A stretch of 64,000 bases of DNA, taken from NCBI RefSeq assembly GCF_015354405.1, contig NZ_JADKYP010000013.1, positions 1 to 64,000 on the forward strand, given 5' to 3'. The notes under the pieces were generated by a model. The model searched no databases. It had not been told where the DNA came from and was given only the letters and a program-made list of their open reading frames with translations. How positions within the stretch are numbered: position 1 is the stretch's first letter; every line of letters starts with the position of its first letter. This document shows, one piece after another, positions 32,678 to 41,668 of the stretch. Position numbers and translations under genes: made by a program. The DNA is from Nocardia sp. BSTN01 (GTDB lineage: Bacteria; Actinomycetota; Actinomycetes; Mycobacteriales; Mycobacteriaceae).

Positions 32678-33475
32678 TCAACGCCCCTTCCACACCGGTG
32701 AGCGACGTGCGGCGAACGCCGCCGGCCCCTCCTGCGCATCCTCGCTCCGATAACAGTGTTCACTGGCCGCGCGGGCCGCCCGCAGGGCCGCCGCACGGCC
32801 CATCTCGGTGGCGAGCATAACCGTCTCGCGCGCGGCGCGGACCGAAAGTGGTGCGCCGCTGAGGATTTCGCCGGCCAGCTCGATCGCGGTGTCCAGCAGT
32901 CGCTCGGGTTCGGCGAGGCGATTGACCAGACCGATCTCGTAGGCTCGCCGCGCGTCGATGGGGGCGCCGGTCAGCAGCAGTTCCATCATGATGCGCTGCG
33001 GGATCATGTGGATCAGCGGCGCCGCCCACGGGGAGCTGCGGCCGACCTTCACCTCGGTCACCGCGAAACGCGCGGTCGTCGCGGCGACACACAGATCGCA
33101 GGCCTGCGCGATCATCCATCCGCCGGCGAACGCGGCGCCGTTCACCGCGGCGATGGTCGGCTTCGACAACTCGACGGTGTCGTAGGGCAGCGGGTACATC
33201 TCCCGCGGCGGCACCCGCATCCCGGTCGCGACCATCTCCTTCAGATCGCCCCCGGCGCAGAAGGCCTTGTCGCCCGCGCCGGTGAGGATCGCGATCCGCA
33301 GCGCCGCATCGTGTTCGAAGCGGTCCCAGGCGGCGAACAGACCCGCGCGGATCTCGGCGTCCAGGCAGTTGCGCGTGGCGGGCCGGTTCAGCGTGATGAC
33401 GGCGATGCCGTCGGCGCGGGCGTCGAACAGCACCGCCCCGGTGCCGGGTGAATCGGTCGCGGGTGTGCCGGCCAT
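32678..33475 (-). CDS. Enoyl-CoA hydratase/isomerase
   Basis: A 265-residue crotonase with FCAGGDLKEM and AAFAGGWMIAQACD as the oxyanion-hole segments. It follows the CoA transferase with no gap between the stop and the ATG, and is the last of a three-gene operon (CaiB-type transferase, acetyl-CoA-hydrolase-type transferase, hydratase). The APLIHMIPQRIMMEL helix lies where the hydratase active-site lid is expected. Hydration or isomerisation of an enoyl-CoA; substrate unknown. Confidence 0.9.
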   Translation of the reverse strand: MAGTPATDSPGTGAVLFDARADGIAVITLNRPATRNCLDAEIRAGLFAAWDRFEHDAALRIAILTGAGDKAFCAGGDLKEMVATGMRVPPREMYPLPYDTVELSKPTIAAVNGAAFAGGWMIAQACDLCVAATTARFAVTEVKVGRSSPWAAPLIHMIPQRIMMELLLTGAPIDARRAYEIGLVNRLAEPERLLDTAIELAGEILSGAPLSVRAARETVMLATEMGRAAALRAARAASEHCYRSEDAQEGPAAFAARRSPVWKGR

Positions 33476-34747
33476 TCAGAATCCTCGCTTCGTGATCTCG
33501 GCCGCGGCCCGTTCCAGGTCCTCGCGGAAATCGGGATGCGCGATGGCGGTCAACCGGCGCGCCCGCTCGGCGAGGGTGCGCCCCGCCAGCTCGGCCGCGC
33601 CGAATTCGGTGACGACGATGTCGGTTTCGCTGCGCGCGGTGGTGACCGGGCCCGACAGCGCGGCGCTGATCCGGCTCACAGTGCCGCCCTTGGCGGTGGC
33701 GGGTAGCGCGATGATGGCGTGCCCGCCGCGAGCGCGCGCCGCCCCGCGCACGAAATCGACCTGTCCGCCGGTGCCGCCGAGATAGGCCGTTCCGTGCTGT
33801 TCGGCGTTGACCTGTCCGGTGAGGTCGACCTCCACCGCGGAATTGATCGACACCAGATCGTCGAGCCGGGCGAGCACGGCGGCGTCATGGGTGTAGGTGG
33901 CCGGGCACATGCGAATCGCGGGGTTGCGGTCGGCGAAGTCGTAGAGCCGGCGGGTGCCGATCAGCGCGCCGGTCACCGAGACGCCGGTGTCGATGCGCTT
34001 GCGAGCGTTGGTGATCGCGCCCGCCTCGACGAGGTCGACCAGGCCGTCGCCGATCATTCCGGAGTGCACACCGAGATCCACCCGGTCGCCCAGCATCCGC
34101 AACAGCGCGTCGGGCACCGCGCCGATCCCGGTCTGCACCACGGCACCGTCGCCGATGAAGGCGGCCGCGTGGCGTGCGATCGCCTCGTCGACGGGTCCGA
34201 TCCGCGGCGGGGCGACGGTGACCGGCGGTCGCGATACCTCGACCGCGTAGTCGATCGCGCTGCCGGGAATCGATTCGCCGTAGGTCCACGGCACCTGCTC
34301 GTTGATCTCGGCCACCACCACCCGCGCGGCGCGTACCGCCGCGGCGACATGGTCGCTCACCAGCCCGAGGCTGTGGTTGCCGTGCCGGTCGGCGGGCGCG
34401 ACCTGAACGAAGGCGCAATCGCACCGCAGCGCGCCGGATTCGAGCATCGGCCCGATCTGCCCGACGTGGCAGGCGATCACCTCGAGCGCGTGCGAGGCGG
34501 TCAGGCCACGCAGCGCGCCGATCGCGCCCATACTGCGCATCCGCAGGCCGGCCGTGGCGGCCGGGGTGAACGATCCGGAGAAACTGGTAGCGATGAAAAC
34601 GGTCAGCCCGCCGATCCCCGCGCCTTGCCGCAACAGGATTTCGACCAGGGTCGGCGGTTCGCCGCAGGCCTGCCCGATCACGAGATGATCGCCGGTTCGC
34701 AGGAATTCGCTCAGATCCAGGTCCGCCGGATCGCGCACCACCGTCAT
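33476..34747 (-). CDS. Acetyl-CoA hydrolase/4-hydroxybutyrate CoA-transferase family protein
   Basis: A 423-residue family I CoA transferase. Evidence: VQTGIGAVPDALL, the catalytic Glu in NSAVEVDLTGQVNAE, and the CoA-loop motif YLGGTGGQVDFVRGA. Such enzymes transfer CoA from acetyl-CoA or another thioester to a free acid. It overlaps the family III transferase upstream by ATGA, so two unrelated CoA transferases are co-expressed. They probably act on different acids of the same pathway. Confidence 0.9.
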   Translation of the reverse strand: MTVVRDPADLDLSEFLRTGDHLVIGQACGEPPTLVEILLRQGAGIGGLTVFIATSFSGSFTPAATAGLRMRSMGAIGALRGLTASHALEVIACHVGQIGPMLESGALRCDCAFVQVAPADRHGNHSLGLVSDHVAAAVRAARVVVAEINEQVPWTYGESIPGSAIDYAVEVSRPPVTVAPPRIGPVDEAIARHAAAFIGDGAVVQTGIGAVPDALLRMLGDRVDLGVHSGMIGDGLVDLVEAGAITNARKRIDTGVSVTGALIGTRRLYDFADRNPAIRMCPATYTHDAAVLARLDDLVSINSAVEVDLTGQVNAEQHGTAYLGGTGGQVDFVRGAARARGGHAIIALPATAKGGTVSRISAALSGPVTTARSETDIVVTEFGAAELAGRTLAERARRLTAIAHPDFREDLERAAAEITKRGF

Positions 34748-35931
34748 GCGGCGCCTCCGCCGTCACCGGCACGCGCCAGACCGCTGTCCCGATCGCCGAC
34801 GAGTTCGGCGGTGTGGGCGCCCAGCCGCGGCGCCGGTCCGGCCACGCGGCCGGGAGTCCGGGAGAACCACGCAGGCGGCCCTGGGAAGCGCACCGGACCG
34901 TTCGGCGTGTCGACGGTTTCGAAGAAGCCCACCGCCTCGAGATGCGGATTGTGGAACAGCGCGTCCAGGGAGTTCACCGGCGCCGCCGGGATCTCGAGTG
35001 CCCCGAGCAGGTCCAGCCACTGCTGTGTCGTGCGCTCCCGGAACGTGTCGGCCAGCAGGGCGTAGACCTCCTCGATCCGCGCGGCCCGCTGGGCGAGGGT
35101 GGCGAATTCGTCTGTGGCCCAGGGCGGACGCACGGCGTCGACGAACGCGATCCACTGTTTGTCGTTGTAGACCAGTGCCGCGAGGTATCCGTCGGCGGTG
35201 CGGTAGGGCTTGCGGTCGGGGGTGAGCGCACGCGGATATCCCGGCGGCGCGAGCGCCGGTTCGAACAGAGCGCCGGCGGCGTGCTCCACGAGCATGAACG
35301 CCGCCATCGTCTCGAACATGGCGACCTCCACCTCCTGGCCCTCGCCGGTCCGTTCCCGATGGAACAGCGCCATCACCGTCGCGTACAGGGCGGTCAGGCC
35401 GGCGATCTTGTCGGCCATGATGGTGCCGACGTAGGCGGTGTTGCCGGTCAGGCGTTGTTGCACATAGGGCAGTCCGCATTCGGCCTGGACCGTGTCGTCG
35501 TAGGCGGTGCGATCGGCGGCCGGGCCGCGGCGGCCGTAGCCGTAGCAGTTGGTGTAGACGATCGCCGGATTCACCGCCGCCACCGCCGGATAGTCGAAAC
35601 CCAGAGCCGCGATCGCCCGTCCGCGCATCGAATGGATGAACACATCGCCGGTGCGGATCACTGCGCGCAGTGCCGCCTTGCCGGACTCGGTGCGCAGATC
35701 CAGCACCACGCTGCGTTTGCCGCGGTTGACGTTGACGAACACCCCGCCCATTCCGGGTTCCGGTCCGGCGGAGATGTAGCGAGTGTTGTCCCCGGCGGGC
35801 GGCTCGATCTTGATCACCTCCGCGCCCATATCGGCCATGATCTGGGTGCAGTACGGGCCCATGACCATCGCGGTCAGGTCGACGACCCGCACCCCCGCCA
35901 GCGGACCGGCGGCGGTGTTCGGCGGCTGCAT
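34744..35931 (-). CDS. CaiB/BaiF family (family III) CoA transferase
   Basis: A 395-residue family III transferase with the N-terminal LAGVRVVDLTAMVMGPYC, NRGKRSVVLDLR and the aspartate nucleophile in AYDDTVQA. I start at ATG 35931 because GAGGAGG precedes it; a GTG eight codons upstream would place that site inside the gene. It is the first gene of the minus-strand operon, divergent from an acyl-CoA synthetase, and the promoter region between them contains the AATC-type motif shared with the GntR locus. Confidence 0.9.
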   Translation of the reverse strand: MQPPNTAAGPLAGVRVVDLTAMVMGPYCTQIMADMGAEVIKIEPPAGDNTRYISAGPEPGMGGVFVNVNRGKRSVVLDLRTESGKAALRAVIRTGDVFIHSMRGRAIAALGFDYPAVAAVNPAIVYTNCYGYGRRGPAADRTAYDDTVQAECGLPYVQQRLTGNTAYVGTIMADKIAGLTALYATVMALFHRERTGEGQEVEVAMFETMAAFMLVEHAAGALFEPALAPPGYPRALTPDRKPYRTADGYLAALVYNDKQWIAFVDAVRPPWATDEFATLAQRAARIEEVYALLADTFRERTTQQWLDLLGALEIPAAPVNSLDALFHNPHLEAVGFFETVDTPNGPVRFPGPPAWFSRTPGRVAGPAPRLGAHTAELVGDRDSGLARAGDGGGAA

Positions 35932-36078
35932 GATCGGTGCCTCCTCGTTCGACACTTCCGCGCGACGACCGGCTCCGGACGGGCGTGACCACGGCGTCCG
36001 GGCACGTGGAATCGAAGCCCACCGGCGGCGCGGAGTCGCGAACCGCCCTCGGGGGCAACATCTTCAGGCTATCTGATG

Positions 36079-36107
36079 AATCTTTACAAGGATAGTGATA
36101 TCAAGGT
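36079..36107. promoter_or_regulatory. AATCyT...CAAGGATA motif, copy 1
   Basis: AATCTTTACAAGGATAGTGA begins 36079 and the match runs on to TATCAAG. It resembles the motifs at 43796 and 46675. It lies four to 32 bases before the acyl-CoA synthetase start and in the shared promoter of the divergent CoA-transferase operon. Confidence 0.55.
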
Positions 36108-36110
36108 TCG

Positions 36111-37646
36111 GTGGGCAGTGACAACAACGGCGTGCGGATTCCCGCTTCGGTCGCCGCGATCCTCGATCCGATGCTGGCCACCCGGCCCGACGCCACCGCG
36201 ATCGAAGCGGTGTCGGGCGCGTGGACGTATGCCGAACTCGACGAGGCGGCGGGGCGGGCGGCGGGTGCGCTGTGGCGACTCGGGGTGCGCCCGGGCGATC
36301 GGGTCGCGGCGTGCCTGCCCAACGATCTGCCCATCGTGGCGGCCTTCCACGGCGCCCAGCGGATCGGCGCGGTGTGGGCCGGAATCGGCGAGGCGGCCGC
36401 AGCCTCCGAACAACAGCTGCTGTGCGATCTGGTGGAGCCGTCGGTCGTGCTGGCGGGACCGCGATTCGAACCGCGAGTTTCGCACGCTGTCGATCCCGAC
36501 CGATGGGCCGGGCTGCTCCGCGCGGCCGACCCCGCGCCGCGCGTGGAGCTCAATCCCGAGGCACCGGCCGGAATCGCGTTCACCAGCGGCACCTCCGGGG
36601 TTCCCCAGGCCGTCGTGCATTCCCAGCGCGGCATGCTGCTGCCGGGCGCGGTCACGGTGGCGACCCGCGGCTGGGGTCCGGATCTGCGCCGCGGCGACAG
36701 TTTCGCGCTGACCATTCTCAACATGATGATCCTGTCCACCCTCACCACCGCCCAGGCCGGCGGCACCGCGGTGATCATGAACCGGCGCGACGCCGACGGC
36801 GTGGCGGAATGGATTGCCGCACATCGAGTTACGGTGTGGAACGGCGCACCCGCCCAGCTCTACGATCTGGCCCGCCGCACTGTCGATTCGAGCTCGCTCC
36901 GTGAGGTGTGGAGCGGTGGCAGCGACACCTCCGACGCGGTGCGCGACGCCTTCGCCGAGGCTCACGGCCTGGTTCCGCGCGTCACCTACGGGCTCACCGA
37001 GGCGCCGACCGTGGTGTCGATCGACCCGCCCGGTTCGGCGTGGCGGCCGGGCACGAGCGGCCGGGTGACGCCGCAATTCGATGTAGCCGCCTACGACGAC
37101 GATGGGCACCGCCTGCCTGCCGGTGAGCCGGGTGAATTGCGGCTGTCCCCCGCATCGGCCGGGCCGTGGGCGAATCGATGGACACCGATGCTGGGTTACT
37201 GGGCCGATGGCCGCGTGCGCCCGGGCGAGCAGCTGCCGCTACCGACCGGCGATATCGGCACCGTCGACGAGGGGGGCTGGCTGCGGGTGATCGACCGCAA
37301 GAAGCTGGTGATCATCCGTGGCGGCGCGAACGTCTATCCGCTCGAGGTGGAGCGCGTCATCACCGGATATCCGCAGGTCGCCGCCGCCGCGGTCTGCGCG
37401 ATACCCGACGAACGGCTCGGCCAGCGCGTCGCCGCCGTGGTCGAGAGTTCGGGTCCGGCACTGGATTTCGATGCGCTGACGGCGTGGTGCCGGCGCGAAC
37501 TCGCGAGCTACAAGGTGCCCGAGCGCTGGGTTCAGGTGCCGGCGCTGCCGGTGAATGCGATGGGCAAGATCCAGCGCACCGAACTCGCGGCGCTGGTGGC
37601 CGCACGGCCCGGCGAACCGCCGTCACCGCCCGGCGCACCCTCATGA
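36111..37646 (+). CDS. Acyl-CoA synthetase (AMP-binding)
   Basis: A 511-residue acyl-adenylate-forming enzyme. Motifs: FTSGTSGVPQAVVHS (P-loop), YGLTEAP, TGDIGTVDEGGWLRVIDRKK and the C-terminal NAMGKIQRTEL carrying the catalytic Lys. In the P-loop the usual PKG is PQA, so the phosphate-contacting Lys is Gln. GTG 36111 is used. It is divergent from the CoA transferase operon and followed 28 bases later by an SDR. It should activate a carboxylic acid, possibly more slowly or with altered ATP use because of the changed loop (inference). Confidence 0.88.
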   Translation: MGSDNNGVRIPASVAAILDPMLATRPDATAIEAVSGAWTYAELDEAAGRAAGALWRLGVRPGDRVAACLPNDLPIVAAFHGAQRIGAVWAGIGEAAAASEQQLLCDLVEPSVVLAGPRFEPRVSHAVDPDRWAGLLRAADPAPRVELNPEAPAGIAFTSGTSGVPQAVVHSQRGMLLPGAVTVATRGWGPDLRRGDSFALTILNMMILSTLTTAQAGGTAVIMNRRDADGVAEWIAAHRVTVWNGAPAQLYDLARRTVDSSSLREVWSGGSDTSDAVRDAFAEAHGLVPRVTYGLTEAPTVVSIDPPGSAWRPGTSGRVTPQFDVAAYDDDGHRLPAGEPGELRLSPASAGPWANRWTPMLGYWADGRVRPGEQLPLPTGDIGTVDEGGWLRVIDRKKLVIIRGGANVYPLEVERVITGYPQVAAAAVCAIPDERLGQRVAAVVESSGPALDFDALTAWCRRELASYKVPERWVQVPALPVNAMGKIQRTELAALVAARPGEPPSPPGAPS

Positions 37647-37674
37647 AACCCGCTGCGAGGAAAGGAAGTACGCG

Positions 37675-38454
37675 GTGACCGGACAGCACAGCTCCGGCGG
37701 GGCGGACGTCTTCGACCTGAAGGGCCGGGTCGCGATCGTGACCGGGGCGTCATCGGGCCTCGGAGCAGCCGTGGTCCGCACCCTTGCCGGACTCGGCGCC
37801 CGGGTAGCGGTGGTGGCGCGCCGGCGCGAGCGGCTGGACGAGCTGGCCGCGGAGATCGACGGCCTCGCCGTCACCGCCGACCTGTCGGAACTCGACCGGA
37901 TCGGCGCCATCGCCGAGGCCACGGCCGCCGCGCTCGGTCCGCCGGAAATCCTGGTCAACGCGGCGGGCACCATGTTCACCGAGGAACGCGCGGAATCCGA
38001 ACCGCTGTCGGCCATCCGGTCCACCCTGGAGCTGAATCTGGCCGCACCGCTGCTGCTGTCGCAGGCGGTGTTCGAGCATATGCGCACGGTCGGCCGCGGC
38101 AGTATCGTCAACATCTCCTCGATCAGTGGCCGGGTGGGCATCCCCGGCATCCCGCAGGCGTCCTACGCCGCCAGCAAGGCGGGATTGTCCGGTCTGACAG
38201 CCGAATTGGCGGTCCAGTGGGCCCGCCACTCCATCCGGGTGAACACGGTGGCCCCGGGCTTCTTCCGCAGCGAGATCACCGCCCCGCTCTACGACAACGA
38301 GCGCCCCCGCGATTATCTGCGCCGCAACACTCCCCTGCCCCGCCACGGCACACCGGAGGACGTGGTGGGCGCGGTCGCCTGGCTGGCGGGTGATGCCGCG
38401 GGCTATGTCACGGGTCAGACGATCGTCGTCGACGGCGGGTGGACCGCCCGCTGA
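37675..38454 (+). CDS. SDR oxidoreductase
   Basis: A 259-residue SDR: TGASSGLG near residue 22, NAAG, and the YAASK active site, ending VVDGGWTAR. GTG 37675 follows GGAAAGGAAG. It is probably co-transcribed with the acyl-CoA synthetase. A hydroxyacyl-CoA dehydrogenase role in the same pathway would fit, but is not shown by the sequence. Confidence 0.88.
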   Translation: MTGQHSSGGADVFDLKGRVAIVTGASSGLGAAVVRTLAGLGARVAVVARRRERLDELAAEIDGLAVTADLSELDRIGAIAEATAAALGPPEILVNAAGTMFTEERAESEPLSAIRSTLELNLAAPLLLSQAVFEHMRTVGRGSIVNISSISGRVGIPGIPQASYAASKAGLSGLTAELAVQWARHSIRVNTVAPGFFRSEITAPLYDNERPRDYLRRNTPLPRHGTPEDVVGAVAWLAGDAAGYVTGQTIVVDGGWTAR

Positions 38455-38521
38455 CCCCTACCGAACTCGCAAGCTCGGATGCGCATGGCGTCCGGTCCGG
38501 CATTCGATGTCGAGGAAACCC

Positions 38522-39646
38522 TCAGGGTGTGAAGGCCGGATCCCGGTAGCGGCGGGCGAGGTGTGCTCTGTGTTCGGCCGGGGAGCCGAACAGTGCGCGG
38601 TTGAAGGTGGCGCGTTCCAGGTAGCGGTGGATGCCGGTCTCCCAGGTGTATCCCATTCCGCCGTGCAGTTGCATGGCCTTTCCGGCGATGTCGACCGCGA
38701 CGGCGCAGGCGTGGGACTTGGCCCGGGCGACCGCGATCCACGCATCCGCGCCGCCGCGGACGTGCGCGGCGACGGCGGCGTCGACGAGCCGGCTCGCGAC
38801 ACGCAGTGCGACGAGAATATCCGCGCACGCGTGTTTCACCGCTTGAAAGGACCCGACCGGCCGGCCGAACTGTTCGCGGGTGCGCACGTGGGCGACGGTG
38901 GCTTCCAGGGCCGCCTCGGCGAGTCCGACGCTGTCGATCGCGGTGGCCAGCGCGGCTCGCTCGAACAACACGCGCAGCGGGTCGGCCCCTGTCCAGGGCC
39001 ACACCGACTCCGCCTGGACGCGGGCGTGCTCGGCGTGCACCGCGCCGACGGTGCGGGTCGCGTCGAGAATCGGCTGCCCGGTGACCGCGAGACCGGGCGA
39101 GCCGGGTGACACCGCCACCAGAACCGCCGATCCGCCCGGTTCCCTCGCCGGAATCAACAGCGTGGTCGCGGCGGTGACATCGGCGGCGAATTCCGCTGTG
39201 CCGGACAGGTATACGGCGTCATCGCGGCGCTCGATCCGGAACGGGACGAATCCAGCGGACCCGCTCCACGGTGGCGCGGCGTCCCCGCCCGCCACCACGA
39301 TCGGCACATCCGCGCCACCGGCCGTCGCGCGCAACAACCGGTCCCGGGCGGCGTTCGGCGCCACCGCGGCGAGCGCGGGCAGCGTCAGCGCCGTCACCGA
39401 GGCGTAAGGGCTGTGGATGAGGGCGCGGCCCATCTCCCGCAGCACCACCGCGACTTCGGCGAATGTGGCTCCCGCGCCGTCGAATTCGGCGGCCACCTCG
39501 AGACCCGGCCACCCCGATGCCGCGATCGGCGTCCAGTCCTGCGGCTCCCCCGGCGCGGTCGCCCCGAGGACGCGCCGCGCCACCGCGCGCAACTCGTCGT
39601 GCACCTCCGCGAAATCGGTCACCGGCTCCGACAGCTGCCCGGTCAT
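38522..39646 (-). CDS. Acyl-CoA dehydrogenase, second subunit of a tandem pair
   Basis: A 374-residue acyl-CoA dehydrogenase-like protein. The N-terminal half is diverged and Ala-rich, but the C-terminal helical domain is clear: TREQFGRPVGSFQAVKHACA and AMQLHGGMGYTWETGIHRYL. ATG 39646 overlaps the stop of the preceding dehydrogenase by ATGA. In steroid-degrading actinobacteria such pairs form alpha2beta2 enzymes with FAD bound at the interface; this would be the partner of the 394-residue subunit. Confidence 0.9.
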   Translation of the reverse strand: MTGQLSEPVTDFAEVHDELRAVARRVLGATAPGEPQDWTPIAASGWPGLEVAAEFDGAGATFAEVAVVLREMGRALIHSPYASVTALTLPALAAVAPNAARDRLLRATAGGADVPIVVAGGDAAPPWSGSAGFVPFRIERRDDAVYLSGTAEFAADVTAATTLLIPAREPGGSAVLVAVSPGSPGLAVTGQPILDATRTVGAVHAEHARVQAESVWPWTGADPLRVLFERAALATAIDSVGLAEAALEATVAHVRTREQFGRPVGSFQAVKHACADILVALRVASRLVDAAVAAHVRGGADAWIAVARAKSHACAVAVDIAGKAMQLHGGMGYTWETGIHRYLERATFNRALFGSPAEHRAHLARRYRDPAFTP

Positions 39647-40827
39647 CGCGGCACCACCGGTTCCCGCGGCAGGCCGAGTCCGCGTTCTCCGATGATGGTG
39701 CGCTGGATCTCGCTGGTGCCGCCGGGAATGGTCCACTCCCACGAGCCGAGGAAGTCGAGCATCCAGGCCCCCGACTCCCATCCGCTGGACCGCGGTTTGC
39801 GCAGCACCGTATGGGCGCTCACCCCCGCCACTTCCGTTCCGAAGTCCGTCATCCGCTGCAGCAGTTCGCTGTAGTACAACTTCACGATCGAGGCATCGGC
39901 CGGGCCGGGCCGCTCGGCCGCGACCAGATCCGCGCACAAACCCCGCAGGCCGGCCAGTTCGGTTTCCAGCCGCGCCAGCCGGTCCGCGACCGGTGGATCG
40001 TCCAGCGCACATCCGCCACCGGGACGTGGCCGCGCGCACAGCGAGACCAGTCGCCGGAAACCGCCGTGCGCCAGCCGTTCCGCCAGTTCGAGCATCGTCA
40101 GCCCGCGTTCGGCGCCGAGTGTCCGCTGCGCCACCTGCCAGCCCTGATGTTCGGGACCGATGAGATTCGCCGCGGGTATCTCGACCTCGTCGAGGAAGAT
40201 TTCGCAGAAATGCCACTCCCCGGTGGCCTGCCGGATCGGCCGCACCTCCACCCCGGATGAACGCATATCGAGCAGGAAGTATGAAATCCCGTGCCGTTGC
40301 GGGGCTTTCGAATCGGTGCGGGCCAGCAGCAGGCACCAGTCGGCGAACGCCGCGCCGCTGGCCCAGAGTTTGCGGCCGTTGACCACGTAGGTGTCGCCGT
40401 GGCGGCGCGCGGAGGTGCGCAAGGCCGCCATATCCGATCCGGCGTCGGGTTCGGAGAAACCCTGGCACCAGATCTCGCCGTCCAGAATCGCGGGCAGATG
40501 CCGCTCGCGTTGCGCGGCGGTCCCCGCGGCCAGCAGCGTCGAGGCCGCGTGATGAATCGAGACGAACGCCAGCACCAGCCGCGGGGCGTCGTGCGCGGCG
40601 AGTTCGGAATACAGCACCGCCTGCTGCGCGACCGGCATACCGCCGCCCCACTCCCGCGGCCAGTGCGGCACCGCGAAGCCGCCCGCCCGCAGGCGTTGAA
40701 ACCATTCCTGTTGGAAGTCCACGAATTCCGCATCCGTGGCGCCGGTCTGCCGCGCCCGCCACGCGGGCGGAATATTCGCCGCGCACCACTGCCGCACCTG
40801 CTCCCGGAATTCGGCCAGGGCATCCAT
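39643..40827 (-). CDS. Acyl-CoA dehydrogenase, first subunit of a tandem pair
   Basis: A 394-residue acyl-CoA dehydrogenase with IWCQGFSEPDAGSDMAALRT and VVNGRKLWASGAAFADW (FAD and substrate motifs) and a C-terminal WEWTIPGGTSEIQRTIIGER. The IWCQGFSEPxAGSDxAxLRT motif is shared with the other pair's 42625-43779 subunit, so the two pairs arose by duplication. It lies directly downstream of the hydratase and is coupled to the next dehydrogenase. Confidence 0.92.
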   Translation of the reverse strand: MDALAEFREQVRQWCAANIPPAWRARQTGATDAEFVDFQQEWFQRLRAGGFAVPHWPREWGGGMPVAQQAVLYSELAAHDAPRLVLAFVSIHHAASTLLAAGTAAQRERHLPAILDGEIWCQGFSEPDAGSDMAALRTSARRHGDTYVVNGRKLWASGAAFADWCLLLARTDSKAPQRHGISYFLLDMRSSGVEVRPIRQATGEWHFCEIFLDEVEIPAANLIGPEHQGWQVAQRTLGAERGLTMLELAERLAHGGFRRLVSLCARPRPGGGCALDDPPVADRLARLETELAGLRGLCADLVAAERPGPADASIVKLYYSELLQRMTDFGTEVAGVSAHTVLRKPRSSGWESGAWMLDFLGSWEWTIPGGTSEIQRTIIGERGLGLPREPVVPR

Positions 40828-40830
40828 CGG

Positions 40831-41634
40831 CTACCTCCGGGCCGCCGAGCGCCGCAGCGCCAGCAGCCGTTCACGATGTTCGGGTGAGCACATGGTGACC
40901 GATTCGGCGGCGAATCCCGCCTGCATCGCACCGCTGAGAGCCTGTGACAGATACATGTTCGCCACGCGCTTGGTGGCCCGCAGCGCCGGCGCCGGTTGCG
41001 CGGCGAGCCGTCGCGCCAGCCGCAGGGCGTCGTCGAGCAGATCCTCCGGTTCGGATACCGCGGTGGCCAGCCCCAAGTCGACGGCGGTCGGGGCGTCGAT
41101 GCGGTCACCGGTGTAGAGGTAGACGCGCGAGCGCAGCAGCGGAGTGAGCAGCGGCCAGAAGGCCGCGCCCCCGTCACCGGCGACCAGCCCCACGCTCACA
41201 TGCGGATCGGCCAGATACGCGCTGCGCGACATCAACACCACATCCGACAGGACGGCAACGCTCGCGCCCAGACCCATGGCGGGACCGTTCACCGCGGCGA
41301 TCACCGGCAGCGGGAAACGCAACATCTCCTCGATGATCTGCGCGCCTTCGCGCAGACTCTCCTCCCGCGCCACCGGATCGTCGAGGAAGGAGGTGATCCA
41401 GTCCAGGTCACCGCCCGCGCTGAAGGCCCGGCCGGCGCCGGTCACGACGACCACCTTCGCCGCGGTGTCGGCCGCGAGCTGCCGCCACACATGGGCGAGC
41501 GCCCAGTGCAGCGGTTCGTTCACGGCGTTCAATTCACCGGGCCGGTTGATGGTCACCGTTCGCACCGGCCCGCTCCCCGTCACGGTCAGCACATCGGGCA
41601 GGTCGTAGGTCGGAATATCGTCCGTCACAGGCAC
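40831..41634 (-). CDS. Enoyl-CoA hydratase/isomerase
   Basis: A 267-residue crotonase with FSAGGDLDWITSF and NGPAMGLGASVAVLSDVV as oxyanion-hole segments. The start is GTG 41634 or GTG 41628. It is flanked on both sides by pairs of acyl-CoA dehydrogenases on the same strand; a GTGCA palindrome just before it suggests separate control. It would hydrate the product of either dehydrogenase pair. Confidence 0.9.
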   Translation of the reverse strand: MPVTDDIPTYDLPDVLTVTGSGPVRTVTINRPGELNAVNEPLHWALAHVWRQLAADTAAKVVVVTGAGRAFSAGGDLDWITSFLDDPVAREESLREGAQIIEEMLRFPLPVIAAVNGPAMGLGASVAVLSDVVLMSRSAYLADPHVSVGLVAGDGGAAFWPLLTPLLRSRVYLYTGDRIDAPTAVDLGLATAVSEPEDLLDDALRLARRLAAQPAPALRATKRVANMYLSQALSGAMQAGFAAESVTMCSPEHRERLLALRRSAARR

Positions 41635-41654
41635 TTACCGCACTTTCGCATTCG

Positions 41655-41668
41655 GTGCATATGTGCAC
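41655..41668. promoter_or_regulatory. GTGCA-TATG-TGCAC palindrome
   Basis: GTGCATATGTGCAC, near-perfect, fills the gap between the upstream dehydrogenase stop and the hydratase start. It could be a repressor site giving the hydratase and the next two genes their own promoter. Confidence 0.4.

Noticed and set aside
38522-40789. One 755-residue fused acyl-CoA dehydrogenase
   Set aside because: The upper part is an out-of-frame shadow of the first subunit; the true second subunit starts at ATG 39646 with an ATGA overlap.
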